Part shown: positions 1 through 9,244 of the stretch, piece after piece
Numbering within the stretch: the first letter of the stretch is position 1
How the letters are laid out: every line of letters begins with the position of its first letter
Origin: Neobacillus niacini
Lineage (GTDB): Bacteria > Bacillota > Bacilli > Bacillales > Cytobacillaceae
Assembly (NCBI RefSeq): GCF_023715785.1
Contig: NZ_JAMBOX010000004.1
Span: forward strand, 62,001 to 126,000
Direction of reading: 5' to 3'
DNA length: 64,000 nt
The notes under the pieces: generated by a model
Databases searched by the model: none
What the model was told of the DNA's origin: nothing
What the model saw: only the letters and a program-made list of their open reading frames with translations
Position numbers and translations under genes: made by a program

Positions 1-90
1 AGTAACCGGGTGTACCTGTGGAAATAGGCGGATATCCTCGTTCAATCTTTCAAAATCAATATTTAATTTTTGTCTAAAAACAACAGACAT
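1..90 (-). CDS. N-terminus of a probable ribonucleotide reductase (partial)
   Basis: An open frame of 30 codons starts with ATG at 90-88 and runs off the left edge of the window. An AAGGAG ribosome binding site lies 8 bases upstream. The protein starts MSVVFRQKLNIDFERLNEDI and continues with LFPQVHPVT. Two NrdR operator cores lie upstream (198-207 and 231-240), which in bacteria mark ribonucleotide reductase genes. The LFPQVHPVT segment resembles what I remember of Bacillaceae B12-dependent (class II, NrdJ) reductases, but 30 residues are too few to fix the class. Seen: start, RBS and operators. Inferred: the product. Confidence 0.55.
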   Translation of the reverse strand, partial: MSVVFRQKLNIDFERLNEDIRLFPQVHPVT

Positions 91-380
91 GGAAACAACT
101 CCTTCAAAAAAATCTTTATCTCTATGCCAGAATCTAGTTGGAAGCTAGTCCTAGGTGACTTGATATACTAAAGGTATCATAGAGGAGGATAAGAAATCAA
201 TATATAGTGTTCGATATTTTTTTCACACTACTATATATTGTATGTCACGCAAATAACATTCATTTTGTCAAACATAAAAAAAACTAGATTTTAAAGAAAA
301 TAAAAGCTATACGCTAATTTTCTATAAAAAACGAGAAATTTTAACAAATTTTGCGGTTTGCATTCGTAAAAATTTCCAAA
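91..380. other. AT-rich intergenic region
   Basis: This 290-base stretch separates the partial leftward gene from the lipM terminator. Apart from the RBS of the partial gene (about 103-98) and the NrdR boxes it holds no open frame with a ribosome binding site. Positions 260-370 are very AT-rich with no structure I can interpret. Confidence 0.6.
195..243 (-). promoter_or_regulatory. Tandem NrdR boxes
   Basis: Two 10-bp cores fit the NrdR pattern CWATATATWG exactly: CAATATATAG at 198-207 and CTATATATTG at 231-240. The flanks also resemble the 16-bp consensus, with a complete GTGT on the right of the first box. The centres are 33 bp apart, about three helical turns, the usual arrangement for cooperative binding of this Zn/ATP-cone repressor. 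They sit 105-150 bases upstream of the partial gene on the minus strand. I could not assign a clear -35/-10 pair. Confidence 0.75.
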
Positions 381-402
381 TTAAAAAGCGGCCCAGCCGC
401 TT
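381..402 (-). terminator. Rho-independent terminator of lipM
   Basis: Read on the minus strand, a 7-bp stem AAGCGGC/GCCGCTT (402-396 and 392-386) with a 3-base loop is followed by TTTAATTT, just after the lipM stop codon. Confidence 0.8.
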
Positions 403-408
403 CCCAAT

Positions 409-1245
409 TTAACGTTTAAAATTCCATTCATCATTTTCATAACGCTGTTTTGCAAGGTTCTCGACATAAGCCAACTCTTCCTCAGATAATTGGTATGGCT
501 CTAGGTCAATATTTAGCCCCTCGGCAAAGCCTTTATAGAAAGCCTCTTTCGCTTCCTCAAGGGTAATTTTCCTCGGACTGATGGCATTAATCGCCACCGC
601 CTTATCCTTGAATGCCTTCTTCATCCGTTCCTTGACCCGCTCGTTTGGATACTTGAATAAGCTGAATAGCTTATCTTCTTCCAAGTCCAAAAGAATCGAG
701 CCATGCTGCAGAATGACCCCCTTCTGCCGCGTTTGCGCACTGCCTGCCACTTTCCTGCCTTCAACGACCAACTCATACCAGCTTGGGGCATCAAAACAGA
801 CCGCTGAGCGAGGGTTTTTCAAGGCATCACGTTCTTCGTTTGTCTTGGGTACTGCAAAGTAAGCATCAAGCCCCAAATGGTGAAATCCTTTTAATATTCC
901 TTCCGAAATCACCCGATACGCCTCAGTCACAGATTTCGGCATTTCGGGATGTTCTTCCGAAACGATTACACTGTACGTAAGCTCATGTTCATGGAGGACA
1001 CCTCTGCCGCCAGTCGGCCTCCTGACAAACCCCAGTCCGTGGGCCTTAACTGCGTCCATATCAATTTCTTTTTCTACCTTTTGAAAATACCCGACCGATA
1101 ACGTTGGCGGATTCCAGCCATAGAATCGGATTACGGGCGGGATTTTCCCTTCGCTATGCCAATCAAGCAATGCTTCATCAAGCGCCATGTTAAATGATGG
1201 TGAACTGTTGCCCGAATCAATAAAACGCCATGTTTCCTTTTCCAT
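409..1245 (-). CDS. lipM: Octanoyl-[acyl carrier]:protein N-octanoyltransferase LipM
   Basis: LipM transfers octanoate from acyl carrier protein to the lipoyl-carrier protein GcvH, the first step of lipoate assembly in Bacillus. The 278-residue protein has the BPL/LplA/LipB fold signatures: [18 protein letters not shown] (75-92), the acyl-accepting cysteine in [13 protein letters not shown] at Cys150 (the same number as in B. subtilis LipM) and the conserved lysine in [11 protein letters not shown] (Lys165). The ATG at 1245 is preceded by AGAGG at normal spacing. The gene is monocistronic with its own terminator. Its neighbour is the gcv operon, whose GcvH product is the LipM substrate. Confidence 0.95.
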   Translation of the reverse strand: MEKETWRFIDSGNSSPSFNMALDEALLDWHSEGKIPPVIRFYGWNPPTLSVGYFQKVEKEIDMDAVKAHGLGFVRRPTGGRGVLHEHELTYSVIVSEEHPEMPKSVTEAYRVISEGILKGFHHLGLDAYFAVPKTNEERDALKNPRSAVCFDAPSWYELVVEGRKVAGSAQTRQKGVILQHGSILLDLEEDKLFSLFKYPNERVKERMKKAFKDKAVAINAISPRKITLEEAKEAFYKGFAEGLNIDLEPYQLSEEELAYVENLAKQRYENDEWNFKR

Positions 1246-1360
1246 CCCAAAAACCTCTTTAAATAAAATTTATACCTTGTTAAGTCTAACAAAACAAAAG
1301 GCGATTTCAAAATAAGATGATTCTGGCATAATTTTTTAACAAGTTTTTTGCGAGTTCAGC

Positions 1361-1389
1361 TTTATCTTTAGGTAAATGACTTATATAAT
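1361..1389 (+). promoter_or_regulatory. Candidate SigA promoter of yqhL
   Basis: A perfect TATAAT (1384-1389) lies 17 bases after a weak -35, TTTATC (1361-1366), and about 33 bases upstream of the yqhL ribosome binding site. Confidence 0.4.
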
Positions 1390-1428
1390 AAATACTAGTG
1401 CAACGAAGTTTGAAAGGAGAAAAAGAAG

Positions 1429-1812
1429 TTGGATTCACTTTATGTATTGTTAATCATTATTGGAGCGGTACTAATCTACTCCCTTGGTACCTACTTCTAT
1501 CAAAAGAAAATTGTAAAAACAGTAACAGAAGAGGAGTTCCGTGCCGGATACCGCAAGGCACAGCTTATAGATGTTCGTGAACCAAACGAGTTTGAGGCTG
1601 GGCATATTTTAGGCGCCCGCAACATCCCGATGTCCCAAATCAGAATGCGAATGAAGGAAATTCGCCCTGATCTGCCAGTTTATTTGTATTGCCAAAGCGG
1701 GATGCGCTCAGCACGTGCCGCACAGTTCTTATATCGCAAAGGCTATAAAAATTTAACCCAGCTTCAAGGGGGGTTTAAAAAGTGGACAGGCAAAGTTAAA
1801 ACAAAAAAATAA
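1429..1812 (+). CDS. yqhL: Membrane-anchored rhodanese-like protein YqhL
   Basis: A 127-residue protein with one N-terminal membrane segment (about 4-22) and one rhodanese domain (about 33-122). The catalytic loop is CQSGMR with Cys88, matching the CX3GX(R/T) type of active single-domain rhodaneses, so a persulfide-carrying sulfurtransferase role is likely; the acceptor is unknown. The start is TTG at 1429, chosen because GAAAGGAG lies 9 bases upstream. It is a single-gene unit ended by a strong hairpin at 1821-1852. Its position between lipM and gcvPB is the same as in B. subtilis. Confidence 0.88.
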   Translation: MDSLYVLLIIIGAVLIYSLGTYFYQKKIVKTVTEEEFRAGYRKAQLIDVREPNEFEAGHILGARNIPMSQIRMRMKEIRPDLPVYLYCQSGMRSARAAQFLYRKGYKNLTQLQGGFKKWTGKVKTKK

Positions 1813-1820
1813 AAGAAGAT

Positions 1821-1852
1821 AACAGGTTCTGGAGCCCCCGGAACCTGTTTTA
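1821..1852 (+). terminator. Terminator of yqhL
   Basis: Inverted repeat AACAGGTTC (1821-1829) and GAACCTGTT (1841-1849), followed by TTTAATT. Confidence 0.85.
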
Positions 1853-1933
1853 ATTATCTCAGACTTGTTAATTGTTCAGATCCTTTGGAAATTGTCTACA
1901 TAACCACATTCCCGGCAGGAACGGTGATCCTTC

Positions 1934-2027
1934 TACGTGACCACTTATTCCGTCATTCTCCTTTTCGGGCACGTAACCCCCTCATACGTGACCTTTTTTC
2001 ACGATTTCTTTCCTTTCCGGGCACGTA
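1934..2027. repeat. Two-unit hairpin repeat, period 51-52 bp
   Basis: Two imperfect units each consist of a left arm TACGTGACC and a right arm GGGCACGTA. The left arms are at 1934-1942 and 1985-1993, the right arms at 1967-1975 and 2019-2027. The arms pair across one A/G mismatch and enclose 24-25 bases of non-conserved, pyrimidine-rich sequence. Arm-to-arm distances give periods of 51 and 52. The array lies between two converging terminators, so it is outside any gene. Its geometry matches the ten-unit array at 59674-60193. Confidence 0.75.
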
Positions 2028-2047
2028 GACCTATCATAAATAAACAT

Positions 2048-2077
2048 TAAAAAAAGGATGATTCAAATGAATCACCC
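2048..2077 (-). terminator. Terminator of the gcv operon
   Basis: On the minus strand GGGTGATTCA pairs with TGAATCATCC (2077-2068 and 2065-2056, one G/T pair), followed by a run of T. It lies just after the gcvPB stop codon. Confidence 0.85.
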
Positions 2078-2086
2078 TTAAATATA

Positions 2087-3547
2087 TTATGCTTTTTGAT
2101 AGCGCAAAATCGGTTTGCGGGCAGCCGTTGTTTCATCCAGACGGCCGACAATAGTTGTGTATGGAGCCTCTTGAACGATTTCCGGATTTTCTTCCGCTTC
2201 TTTAGCAATTTGGATCATGATATCGATGAAACCATCAAGTGTTTCTTTCGATTCCGTTTCAGTCGGTTCAATCATGATGCACTCTTCTACGTTTAACGGG
2301 AAGTAAATGGTTGGCGGATGGTAGCCGAAATCAAGCAGGCGCTTGGCGATATCGAGCGTGCGCACGCCTAACTTCTTTTGGCGTCTTCCGCTTAAAACAA
2401 ACTCATGCTTACAGTGACGGTCAAATGGCAGATCATAATGCTCAGCCAGCCTTCTCATCATGTAGTTGGCATTTAATACTGCATATTCGGTTACAGCCTT
2501 CAAGCCGTCAGGGCCCATGGAGCGAATATACGTATACGCACGGACATTGATGCCGAAGTTTCCGTAATAAGGCTTCACGCGGCCAATCGACTGCGGACGG
2601 TCATAATCAAGCACATATTCGTCACCGCGTTTCGTAATCACCGGTTTTGGCAGGTACGGAATCAGATCCTCCTTCACGCCGACAGGGCCAGAGCCAGGAC
2701 CGCCGCCGCCATGCGGGCCGGTAAATGTTTTATGAAGATTCAAGTGCACGACGTCAAAGCCCATATCTCCAGGTCTTGCCTTGGAAAGAACTGCGTTTAG
2801 GTTTGCACCGTCATAATAAACCTTTCCGCCAGCCTCGTGGACAATTTCAGCAATCTCGACTATATGCTCTTCAAACAAACCGAGCGTATTTGGATTGGTC
2901 AGCATCAAAGCTGCCGTGTCGTCGCCAACGACTCTTCTTAAATCGTCTAGATCAACAAGTCCACTTTCATTTGATTTTACAGTAATGGTTTCAAGACCTG
3001 CGACTGTTGCCGAGGCAGGGTTTGTCCCGTGTGCAGAGTCAGGAACGATGACCTTTGTTCGTTTCAAGTCGCCGTTTGCTTCATGGTAGGCACGGATCAT
3101 CATTAATCCAGTCCATTCCCCATGGGCGCCTGCAGCCGGCTGAAGGGTAACCTCATCCATACCGGTTATCTCAATCAGATGCTGCTGCAAATCGTATAAC
3201 AGCCCGAGCGCACCTTGTACGGAGCTTTCGTCCTGGAGCGGGTGGATATGGGCAAATCCGTTATACCGGGCAACATTTTCATTGATTTTTGGATTGTATT
3301 TCATCGTACAAGAGCCTAAAGGATAAAATCCTGAATCTACTCCGTGATTTCTTCTTGAGAGAGCCGTATAGTGGCGCATGATATCCAACTCGGAAACCTC
3401 TGGGAGCAATGGCTCTTCTTCACGTAAATACCCCTCAGGAAGAAGCCCGTTTACATCCAGCTCCGGAACATCCATTTCCGGAAGGCTGTATCCGACGCGA
3501 CCTGGTGTACTAACTTCGAAAATCAGCTTCTGGTCTTGATTATGCAT
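2087..3547 (-). CDS. gcvPB: Glycine dehydrogenase (decarboxylating) subunit 2, P-protein beta half
   Basis: C-terminal half of the split glycine decarboxylase (P-protein). With GcvPA it removes CO2 from glycine and loads the aminomethyl group on lipoyl-GcvH. The 486-residue length is normal for the family. The pyridoxal-phosphate lysine lies in [18 protein letters not shown] at Lys273, and the [10 protein letters not shown] loop (171-180) is present. The start at 3547 overlaps the gcvPA stop by 8 bases, which implies translational coupling. It is the last gene of the glycine-induced operon gcvT-gcvPA-gcvPB. Confidence 0.96.
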   Translation of the reverse strand: MHNQDQKLIFEVSTPGRVGYSLPEMDVPELDVNGLLPEGYLREEEPLLPEVSELDIMRHYTALSRRNHGVDSGFYPLGSCTMKYNPKINENVARYNGFAHIHPLQDESSVQGALGLLYDLQQHLIEITGMDEVTLQPAAGAHGEWTGLMMIRAYHEANGDLKRTKVIVPDSAHGTNPASATVAGLETITVKSNESGLVDLDDLRRVVGDDTAALMLTNPNTLGLFEEHIVEIAEIVHEAGGKVYYDGANLNAVLSKARPGDMGFDVVHLNLHKTFTGPHGGGGPGSGPVGVKEDLIPYLPKPVITKRGDEYVLDYDRPQSIGRVKPYYGNFGINVRAYTYIRSMGPDGLKAVTEYAVLNANYMMRRLAEHYDLPFDRHCKHEFVLSGRRQKKLGVRTLDIAKRLLDFGYHPPTIYFPLNVEECIMIEPTETESKETLDGFIDIMIQIAKEAEENPEIVQEAPYTTIVGRLDETTAARKPILRYQKA

Positions 3548-4886
3548 GCAGATCCCCCAATTCTTTCACTAAAGTATCAATCTCTTCCTTCGTTCTTTGC
3601 TCGGTAACAGCCAATAGCATATGGTTCGCAAGTTCAGGGTAGTCACGGCCCAAATCATAGCCGCCGATAATTCCTTTTTGCAACAGCTGTTGATTAATCT
3701 CTTTAACCGGTTTATTTAATTTCACCACAAATTCATTAAAGGTATAGCCGTCATACGCCACCTCAAAGCCTGCAGCTTTTAAGGCTGATTTGGCATAATG
3801 TGCTTTTTGCAGGTTGGCAGCTGCGATTTCCCGAACACCTTTTTTGCCAAGGGCTGTCATCGCAACAGAAGCAGCAAGTGCATTCAACGCCTGATTCGAG
3901 CAAATATTGGAAGTAGCCTTATCACGGCGAATATGTTGTTCACGAGCCTGCAGGGTTAACACGAAACCACGACGTCCTTGGTCATCCGTTGTTTGGCCGA
4001 CAAGACGTCCCGGAACTTTGCGCATTAGCTTCGTTGTTACTGCAAAATAGCCGCAGTGCGGACCGCCAAACGCGGTAGGGATTCCGAATGGCTGTGCATC
4101 ACCCACAACGATGTCAGCACCAAATTTACCAGGCGGGGTTAAAATGCCGAGTGAAAGCGGATTGCTCGATACGACAAACAACGATTTATGTTCATGAATA
4201 ATTTCTTCCAGTTCCTTTAAAGGCTCAATTCTTCCGAAGAAGTTTGGATATTGTACAACGACAGCAGCGATATCATCATTAATTAATCCTTTTAACGCCG
4301 CCACATCTGTAATACCGTCTTTTACAGGAACCTCAATCACTTCAAGGTATTGACCCTTTGCATAGGTCTTTAGCACTTCGCGTGATTCAGGGTGAACCGC
4401 ACCCGAAACCAGGATCGTTTTGCGTTTTGTATGCCCGGCACTTAGCATCGCTGCCTCGGCTAGGGCTGTTCCGCCATCATACATCGAAGAATTGGCAACA
4501 TCCATTCCTGTCAATTCACAAATCATTGTTTGGAATTCAAAAATGGCCTGCAGCTCGCCTTGGGAAATTTCAGGCTGATAAGGCGTATACGCTGTATAGA
4601 ACTCGGACCTTGAAATCACGTGATCGACAATTACGGGCATATAGTGGTCATAAACTCCGGCACCCAAAAATGACACATTCGTTCTTAAATCAGCGTTTTT
4701 TCCGGCCATTTGAAAAAGTTCTTTCATGAGGGCTGTTTCTGACTTTGCCGGTTTTATGTTGTAATCACCCTTAAAACGAACCTTTTCAGGGATGTCGTTG
4801 AAAAGCTCATCAACGGAGGAAACACCAATTGCCTCAAGCATTGCGTTCTTGTCTTGTTCAGTCATTGGTAAATAGCGATGTTTCAT
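3540..4886 (-). CDS. gcvPA: Glycine dehydrogenase (decarboxylating) subunit 1, P-protein alpha half
   Basis: N-terminal half of the split P-protein, 448 residues, the usual length. It begins [20 protein letters not shown] and carries the family segments [10 protein letters not shown] and [12 protein letters not shown]. It forms a heterotetramer with GcvPB; the cofactor lysine is in GcvPB. It lies 18 bases after gcvT and overlaps gcvPB by 8 bases, so all three are expressed together from the riboswitch-controlled promoter. Confidence 0.96.
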   Translation of the reverse strand: MKHRYLPMTEQDKNAMLEAIGVSSVDELFNDIPEKVRFKGDYNIKPAKSETALMKELFQMAGKNADLRTNVSFLGAGVYDHYMPVIVDHVISRSEFYTAYTPYQPEISQGELQAIFEFQTMICELTGMDVANSSMYDGGTALAEAAMLSAGHTKRKTILVSGAVHPESREVLKTYAKGQYLEVIEVPVKDGITDVAALKGLINDDIAAVVVQYPNFFGRIEPLKELEEIIHEHKSLFVVSSNPLSLGILTPPGKFGADIVVGDAQPFGIPTAFGGPHCGYFAVTTKLMRKVPGRLVGQTTDDQGRRGFVLTLQAREQHIRRDKATSNICSNQALNALAASVAMTALGKKGVREIAAANLQKAHYAKSALKAAGFEVAYDGYTFNEFVVKLNKPVKEINQQLLQKGIIGGYDLGRDYPELANHMLLAVTEQRTKEEIDTLVKELGDLHA

Positions 4887-4904
4887 GTACCTTACTCCCT
4901 TCAG

Positions 4905-6008
4905 CTATTTCTTTTCTCTTTTATAAAAAGGCGTTGGAACCACTTTCGCTTTTAAACGTTTGCCGCGAACTTCAACTTCGACTTCGGAATCTACGGCTGT
5001 GTATTCTGAAGAAATCAGGGCAAGACCAATATTTTTCTTTAGGGTAGGCGATTGTGTACCTGTGGTCACCTCGCCAATTTTCTGCTCACCTTTGAATACC
5101 GGATATCCATGACGTGGAATGCCGCGGTCTAGCATTTCAATTCCGACAATTTTACGGGCAAGACCGGTTTCCTTTTGCTTGACTAATGCTTCTTTTCCGA
5201 TAAAATCTGCCTCTTTATTTAATTTCACCGCAAAGCCAATTCCGGCTTCGAGCGGAGAAATTTCTGGTGACAGTTCTTGTCCGTAAAGGGCTAATGTCGC
5301 TTCGAACCGAAGTGTGTCCCTGGCACCTAGGCCGCATGGAATAACGCCGTCTTCTTTTCCTGCATCAAGAATAACTTTCCACAGGTCTGCGACATCATCG
5401 GCAGCGCAGTAAACCTCGAAGCCGTCCTCTCCGGTATAGCCTGTTCTTGATACCAATGCCTTTTTTCCATCTATATTGACTTCCTGCTGGAATTTGAAGA
5501 AGCCGATTTGACTTAAGTCCGTTTCTGTCAGCGTTTGTAAAACCTTCTCGGCAAGTGGCCCTTGAATGGCGATTTGGGCCGTTTTTTCCGACAGATTTTC
5601 GATGGTGACATCCCCTTCAAGATGCGTTTCAAGCCAGTTATAATCTTTTTCAATATTGGAGGCATTGACCACTAGCAGGTAATGATTGTCTTCGATTTTG
5701 TAGACAAGCAGGTCATCAATCGTACCGCCGTTTTCATAGCACATCGCCGTATACTGGGCAGCGCCGTTTTTGACCTTTGAAATGTCATTGGTCATCATTT
5801 TTTGCAGATAGTTCAGGCTGTCGGCACCTTTTACCTCAATTTCCCCCATGTGAGAGACATCAAACAAACCTGCCTTCGTGCGGACTGCTTCATGCTCATC
5901 CTTGATGCCGGAAAATTGCACAGGAAGCTCCCAGCCGCCAAAATCAATTGTTTTTCCCCCATATTCCTTATAGACGTTAAACAGTGGAGTGCGTTTTAAT
6001 TCCGTCAT
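4905..6008 (-). CDS. gcvT: Aminomethyltransferase (glycine cleavage T-protein)
   Basis: GcvT moves the methylene group from aminomethyl-lipoyl-GcvH to tetrahydrofolate and releases ammonia. The 367-residue protein starts [19 protein letters not shown] and has the folate-binding family segments [13 protein letters not shown] and [20 protein letters not shown]. The open frame extends 76 codons further upstream, but that part is the riboswitch. The ATG at 6008 is right because GAAGGGGGA precedes it and every family member starts with this region. It is the first gene of the operon. Confidence 0.96.
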   Translation of the reverse strand: MTELKRTPLFNVYKEYGGKTIDFGGWELPVQFSGIKDEHEAVRTKAGLFDVSHMGEIEVKGADSLNYLQKMMTNDISKVKNGAAQYTAMCYENGGTIDDLLVYKIEDNHYLLVVNASNIEKDYNWLETHLEGDVTIENLSEKTAQIAIQGPLAEKVLQTLTETDLSQIGFFKFQQEVNIDGKKALVSRTGYTGEDGFEVYCAADDVADLWKVILDAGKEDGVIPCGLGARDTLRFEATLALYGQELSPEISPLEAGIGFAVKLNKEADFIGKEALVKQKETGLARKIVGIEMLDRGIPRHGYPVFKGEQKIGEVTTGTQSPTLKKNIGLALISSEYTAVDSEVEVEVRGKRLKAKVVPTPFYKREKK

Positions 6009-6082
6009 TTTCAATCCCCCTTCTTCAGCTACATGTTCATTCGTTCTTAAAAAGATAAAACTCATAAAATCAATTGGTACAA

Positions 6083-6282
6083 TAAAAAAGGACAGAAAAC
6101 CCCCTTTATCATAAAAGAAGGTCTCTGTCCTTGCACCTGAAAGTTTACCTAAAATGGCTGTCCCCTTTGGTGGCCGGATACAACGGCACTCTCCAGAGCT
6201 GCGTCCAACAAGAGTTCTTTTGCCTGAGAGATTCACATTCTCTGCTTGCTCCTTCGGCGCTACATAGTAGTCTCTCCCCTTG
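6083..6282 (-). ncRNA. Tandem glycine riboswitch with terminator expression platform
   Basis: Read on the minus strand, the leader has the hallmarks of two glycine aptamers in a row. The first (about 6282-6204) contains GGGGAGAGACTAC, GCGCCGAAGGAGCAA and CTCTCAGGCAAAAG. The second (about 6203-6131) contains GGAGAGTGCC, CACCAAAGGGG and TTTCAGGTGCAAGGACAG. An AGGACAGA/TCTGTCCT hairpin with a T run (6131-6083) overlaps the end of the second aptamer and serves as the terminator. Glycine binding turns this class of leader ON, so the gcv operon is induced when glycine is plentiful. A TATGAT -10 box lies at 6299-6294. Confidence 0.95.
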
Positions 6283-6478
6283 TTATCATTCGCATCATAA
6301 TAAAATTTTCCATTATGGTCATACTAATTATACTTAAAAAATAGATACTCTTATTTAAAATATTTTAAACTTTCAAAGCTATTATCATCCTACCATTAAA
6401 CTAACATTCTGGGCAATAACAAAATACAAAATGAAAGCGCATTCGCATAAGCTATTGCAGAATAAGGAGTTGAAACAT

Positions 6479-8167
6479 ATGAATGTTGAAATAGAATTCG
6501 ATTCTTCCTGGCAGGATGATTTTTTGCAAAAAATTGACCACGACGGCCCATGGGGAAATTGGGAGCTCTTCAAGCTGGCGATCGATATCGAAAGGCATCT
6601 GATCATTCCTGAATTTGAGGGACTCCAGGCACCGAAACATCTGCCAAACCTAACACCGCTTCCACATCAGCTAGAAACCGCCAAACAGGTAATTGAAAAT
6701 ATGAATGGGAAAGCGATATTGGCCGATGAAGTTGGACTGGGAAAAACAATTGAGGCAGGGTTAATTTTAAAAGAATATATGATTCGCGGATTAGTCAAGA
6801 AGGTATTAATTCTCGTTCCTGCTTCATTGGTAACCCAATGGGCACAAGAGCTAAATAATAAATTTTATATTCCGGCGATTACCCAGCGGAAAAGCTATGT
6901 ATGGGATCAGTGTGACGTTGTCGTTTCATCCATCGATACAGCGAAGCGAAACCCGCACCGTGACATTATCTACCAGCAGAATTACGACCTGATCATTATC
7001 GATGAGGCCCATAAATTGAAAAATAATAAAACGAAAAACTATGAATTTGTCCAAAACCTAAAAAAGAAATTTTGTTTATTGCTGACAGCGACACCCATCC
7101 AAAATCGAATTGAAGAGATTTTCAATCTTGTGTCCCTGTTAAAGCCAGGACATTTAGGGAGTGAAACAGCGTTTTATGAAAAATATAAACGCGATTCGCG
7201 CTCGTTAAATGACGATGAGCACCTAAAGGAGATTGTAAACAAAGTGATGATTCGCAACCGCAGGGCCGATACGGGAATTGAATGGACGAAACGTCACGTC
7301 GAAACGATCCCGATTGAATTTAGCCCATCTGAGCGGGAGTTATACGACTCAGTTACAGAATTAAAAAATGAAGGCGACTGGCTTCAGACCAGCAGTTTCT
7401 CGGTGATGACACTGCAGCGGGAAGCCTGTTCAAGTCGCGAGGCCGTTTTCTATACGTTAAAAAACATGCTCCTGAAAAAGGAAAATCCAACTCAGGCCTA
7501 TCAACAGCAAATCGAATCTTTAATTAAAAAAGTAGAAGCGGTCCAGAAAAATTCAAAAGCGGAAAAGGCGCTTGAATTAATCCAAACGATAAATGATAAG
7601 GTGATTATTTTTACTGAATATCGGGCAACCCAATTGTACCTGCAATGGTACTTGAAACAACACGGCATTTCATCTGTTCCGTTCCGTGGCGGGTTTAAGC
7701 GCGGGAAAAAGGACTGGATGCGCGAATTGTTCCAAAAGCATGCCCAGGTATTGATTGCGACAGAAGCTGGCGGTGAAGGGATCAACCTCCAATTCTGCAA
7801 CCATATTATTAACTTTGATTTGCCGTGGAACCCAATGCGGTTGGAGCAGCGAATCGGCCGGATTCACCGTCTCGGCCAGGAAAAAGATGTGATGATCTAC
7901 AATTTCGCCATAAAAAATACCGTGGAGGAACATATCTTAAAGCTTTTATATGAAAAAATTGATTTGTTCGAGAAGGTAATCGGCGAACTAGACGATATCT
8001 TGACCAAACTGGAATTCGGAAATATCGAGGATCACTTAATCGATATTTTCAGCGGTTCCAGCTCGGAGGGGGAAATGCGGATCAAGATGGAGAATTTATC
8101 ATCGATGATCGAGTTTGCCGAATCCATGAAGAAAGGAGAAGCCCATGCAGCAGCAGGAAATTCGTAA
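6479..8167 (+). CDS. yqhH: SNF2-family DEAH ATPase/helicase YqhH
   Basis: A 562-residue SWI2/SNF2-type ATPase close to the RapA group. Motif I is ADEVGLGKTIEAG (82-94), motif II DEAH (175-178), motif III LLTATPIQNR, and the C-terminal helicase core has ATEAGGEGINLQ and QRIGRIHRLGQ. There is no accessory nuclease or RapA-type N-terminal domain, so it is a compact version. Its substrate is unknown; remodelling of nucleic-acid-protein complexes or recycling of RNA polymerase is possible. ATG 6479 is chosen over the upstream ATG 6431 because AAGGAG stands 9 bases before it. It overlaps yqhG by 23 bases. Confidence 0.88.
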   Translation: MNVEIEFDSSWQDDFLQKIDHDGPWGNWELFKLAIDIERHLIIPEFEGLQAPKHLPNLTPLPHQLETAKQVIENMNGKAILADEVGLGKTIEAGLILKEYMIRGLVKKVLILVPASLVTQWAQELNNKFYIPAITQRKSYVWDQCDVVVSSIDTAKRNPHRDIIYQQNYDLIIIDEAHKLKNNKTKNYEFVQNLKKKFCLLLTATPIQNRIEEIFNLVSLLKPGHLGSETAFYEKYKRDSRSLNDDEHLKEIVNKVMIRNRRADTGIEWTKRHVETIPIEFSPSERELYDSVTELKNEGDWLQTSSFSVMTLQREACSSREAVFYTLKNMLLKKENPTQAYQQQIESLIKKVEAVQKNSKAEKALELIQTINDKVIIFTEYRATQLYLQWYLKQHGISSVPFRGGFKRGKKDWMRELFQKHAQVLIATEAGGEGINLQFCNHIINFDLPWNPMRLEQRIGRIHRLGQEKDVMIYNFAIKNTVEEHILKLLYEKIDLFEKVIGELDDILTKLEFGNIEDHLIDIFSGSSSEGEMRIKMENLSSMIEFAESMKKGEAHAAAGNS

Positions 8168-8939
8168 CTTTCTGTTAAACTATTTTCAGGCAAATGATTG
8201 CCCCATTGTTGAAAATCATCCGGCCTACCTAACGGTTCAGTTAACGATCGAAATGGATAAGGAATTGATGAATCGGCCGTTTTACTGGCACTACCTAGAA
8301 AAAACCGGCGGCATTCCCAACCCTATGCAGTTGACCCTGATTACCGATAAGGAAGGCGCACCTGAAAAGTTAAGGGGGGAAACGATCCATTTTGGGTCGC
8401 CAAGACTCCATCAAATTTTTGAATCAACCAAGAATCTGTCACGCTACATCAGGCTGTATGAAAACCATCCCAACGCGAACCGGCAGACGCCGCTCCTGCC
8501 TTGGCTGTGCATGAACGTAAAAATATCATACCAATGTGACCGCAAGCGCGATATTTTTAAGTCAATCGGCCTCCAGTTAATTAATGGACAAATGGTCGAG
8601 GATTTTCATGATCGGCTAATGAGAGTGCCGTTGACACCTAAAATTCCCGACTATTCCTTTACTTTGTCACCTTTAATAAAACCAAAAAGCGGGATGCTCA
8701 GGATTGAAAGTTATTTAAAATCGGCAATCGAAATGGACGACCATTCATGGGCAGATGAAGCCAGGGAGCGCTGGGAAAAGGATTTAGAGCTGTTAAATCA
8801 TTTTTATGAGGATGTTAACGAAGAAACAAAGGAAAGCTACGAAATTGAGCAGCAAGCGTTAAAGGAGCAATATGAGCCAAAAATCAATATTTCCTTTATT
8901 AATGGCGGCTTATTTTATCTAACCGCTAGAGCAGTTTAA
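8145..8939 (+). CDS. yqhG: Conserved Bacillaceae protein YqhG
   Basis: A 264-residue soluble protein with no signal peptide, membrane segment or catalytic motif that I recognise. It matches YqhG by position directly after the SNF2 helicase and by its acidic, coiled C-terminal half (ERWEKDLELLNHFYEDVN and following). The ATG at 8145 has AAAGGAG 6 bases upstream, inside the yqhH coding region, so translation is coupled to the helicase and a joint function is plausible. What that function is cannot be told from sequence. Confidence 0.75.
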   Translation: MQQQEIRNFLLNYFQANDCPIVENHPAYLTVQLTIEMDKELMNRPFYWHYLEKTGGIPNPMQLTLITDKEGAPEKLRGETIHFGSPRLHQIFESTKNLSRYIRLYENHPNANRQTPLLPWLCMNVKISYQCDRKRDIFKSIGLQLINGQMVEDFHDRLMRVPLTPKIPDYSFTLSPLIKPKSGMLRIESYLKSAIEMDDHSWADEARERWEKDLELLNHFYEDVNEETKESYEIEQQALKEQYEPKINISFINGGLFYLTARAV

Positions 8940-8947
8940 TCAGATAA

Positions 8948-8985
8948 AAACCCCCAAAATCATCGCTTTCTGATTTTGGGGGTTT
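8948..8985. terminator. Bidirectional terminator between yqhG and yqzE
   Basis: A perfect 15-bp inverted repeat AAACCCCCAAAATCA/TGATTTTGGGGGTTT with an 8-base loop. On the minus strand it is followed by TTTATCTG. It ends the convergent yqhHG and comG-yqzE transcripts. Confidence 0.9.
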
Positions 8986-8989
8986 AATA

Positions 8990-9184
8990 TTATGCACCAT
9001 TTTTTCTACGGATTCTTTTTAATTCTGAATAAACAATATAGGGCAGAATGCCAAACCAGCGATACCAGAAAGAAGCTTTTGCCTCTTTTCTCTCCTGGCG
9101 CAGCCGTTTACGCTCATCTCTTGGCTGATCGGCATATTTAACAATGGTCTGAGTCATGTATTTAACATAGTCATTTGTTTTCAT
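8990..9184 (-). CDS. yqzE: Small conserved protein YqzE
   Basis: A 64-residue, very basic protein ([20 protein letters not shown] start) with an arginine/lysine-rich middle and a [13 protein letters not shown] segment that could touch a membrane. It matches B. subtilis YqzE, which also follows comGG. No function is known. ATG 9184 is preferred over the GTG three codons earlier because GGGAGG is too close to the GTG and 11 bases from the ATG. It is probably co-transcribed with comG. Confidence 0.75.
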   Translation of the reverse strand: MKTNDYVKYMTQTIVKYADQPRDERKRLRQERKEAKASFWYRWFGILPYIVYSELKRIRRKNGA

Positions 9185-9244
9185 GCAGCACACCGCCTCC
9201 CAAATTACATTACAAGTATGCCCATTTTTACAAATAACAAACGA

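Noticed and set aside
1897..1942. Third unit of the 1.95-kb hairpin repeat
   Set aside because: TACATAACC at 1897 is 37 bases from the next left arm, out of phase, and it lacks a matching right arm.
4358..4729. 123-codon frame antisense to gcvPA
   Set aside because: Shadow of a strongly supported gene, no RBS and no recognisable protein features.
6009..6236. N-terminal extension of GcvT by 76 codons
   Set aside because: The extra sequence is the glycine riboswitch read as protein; the ATG at 6008 has the RBS and fits the family start.
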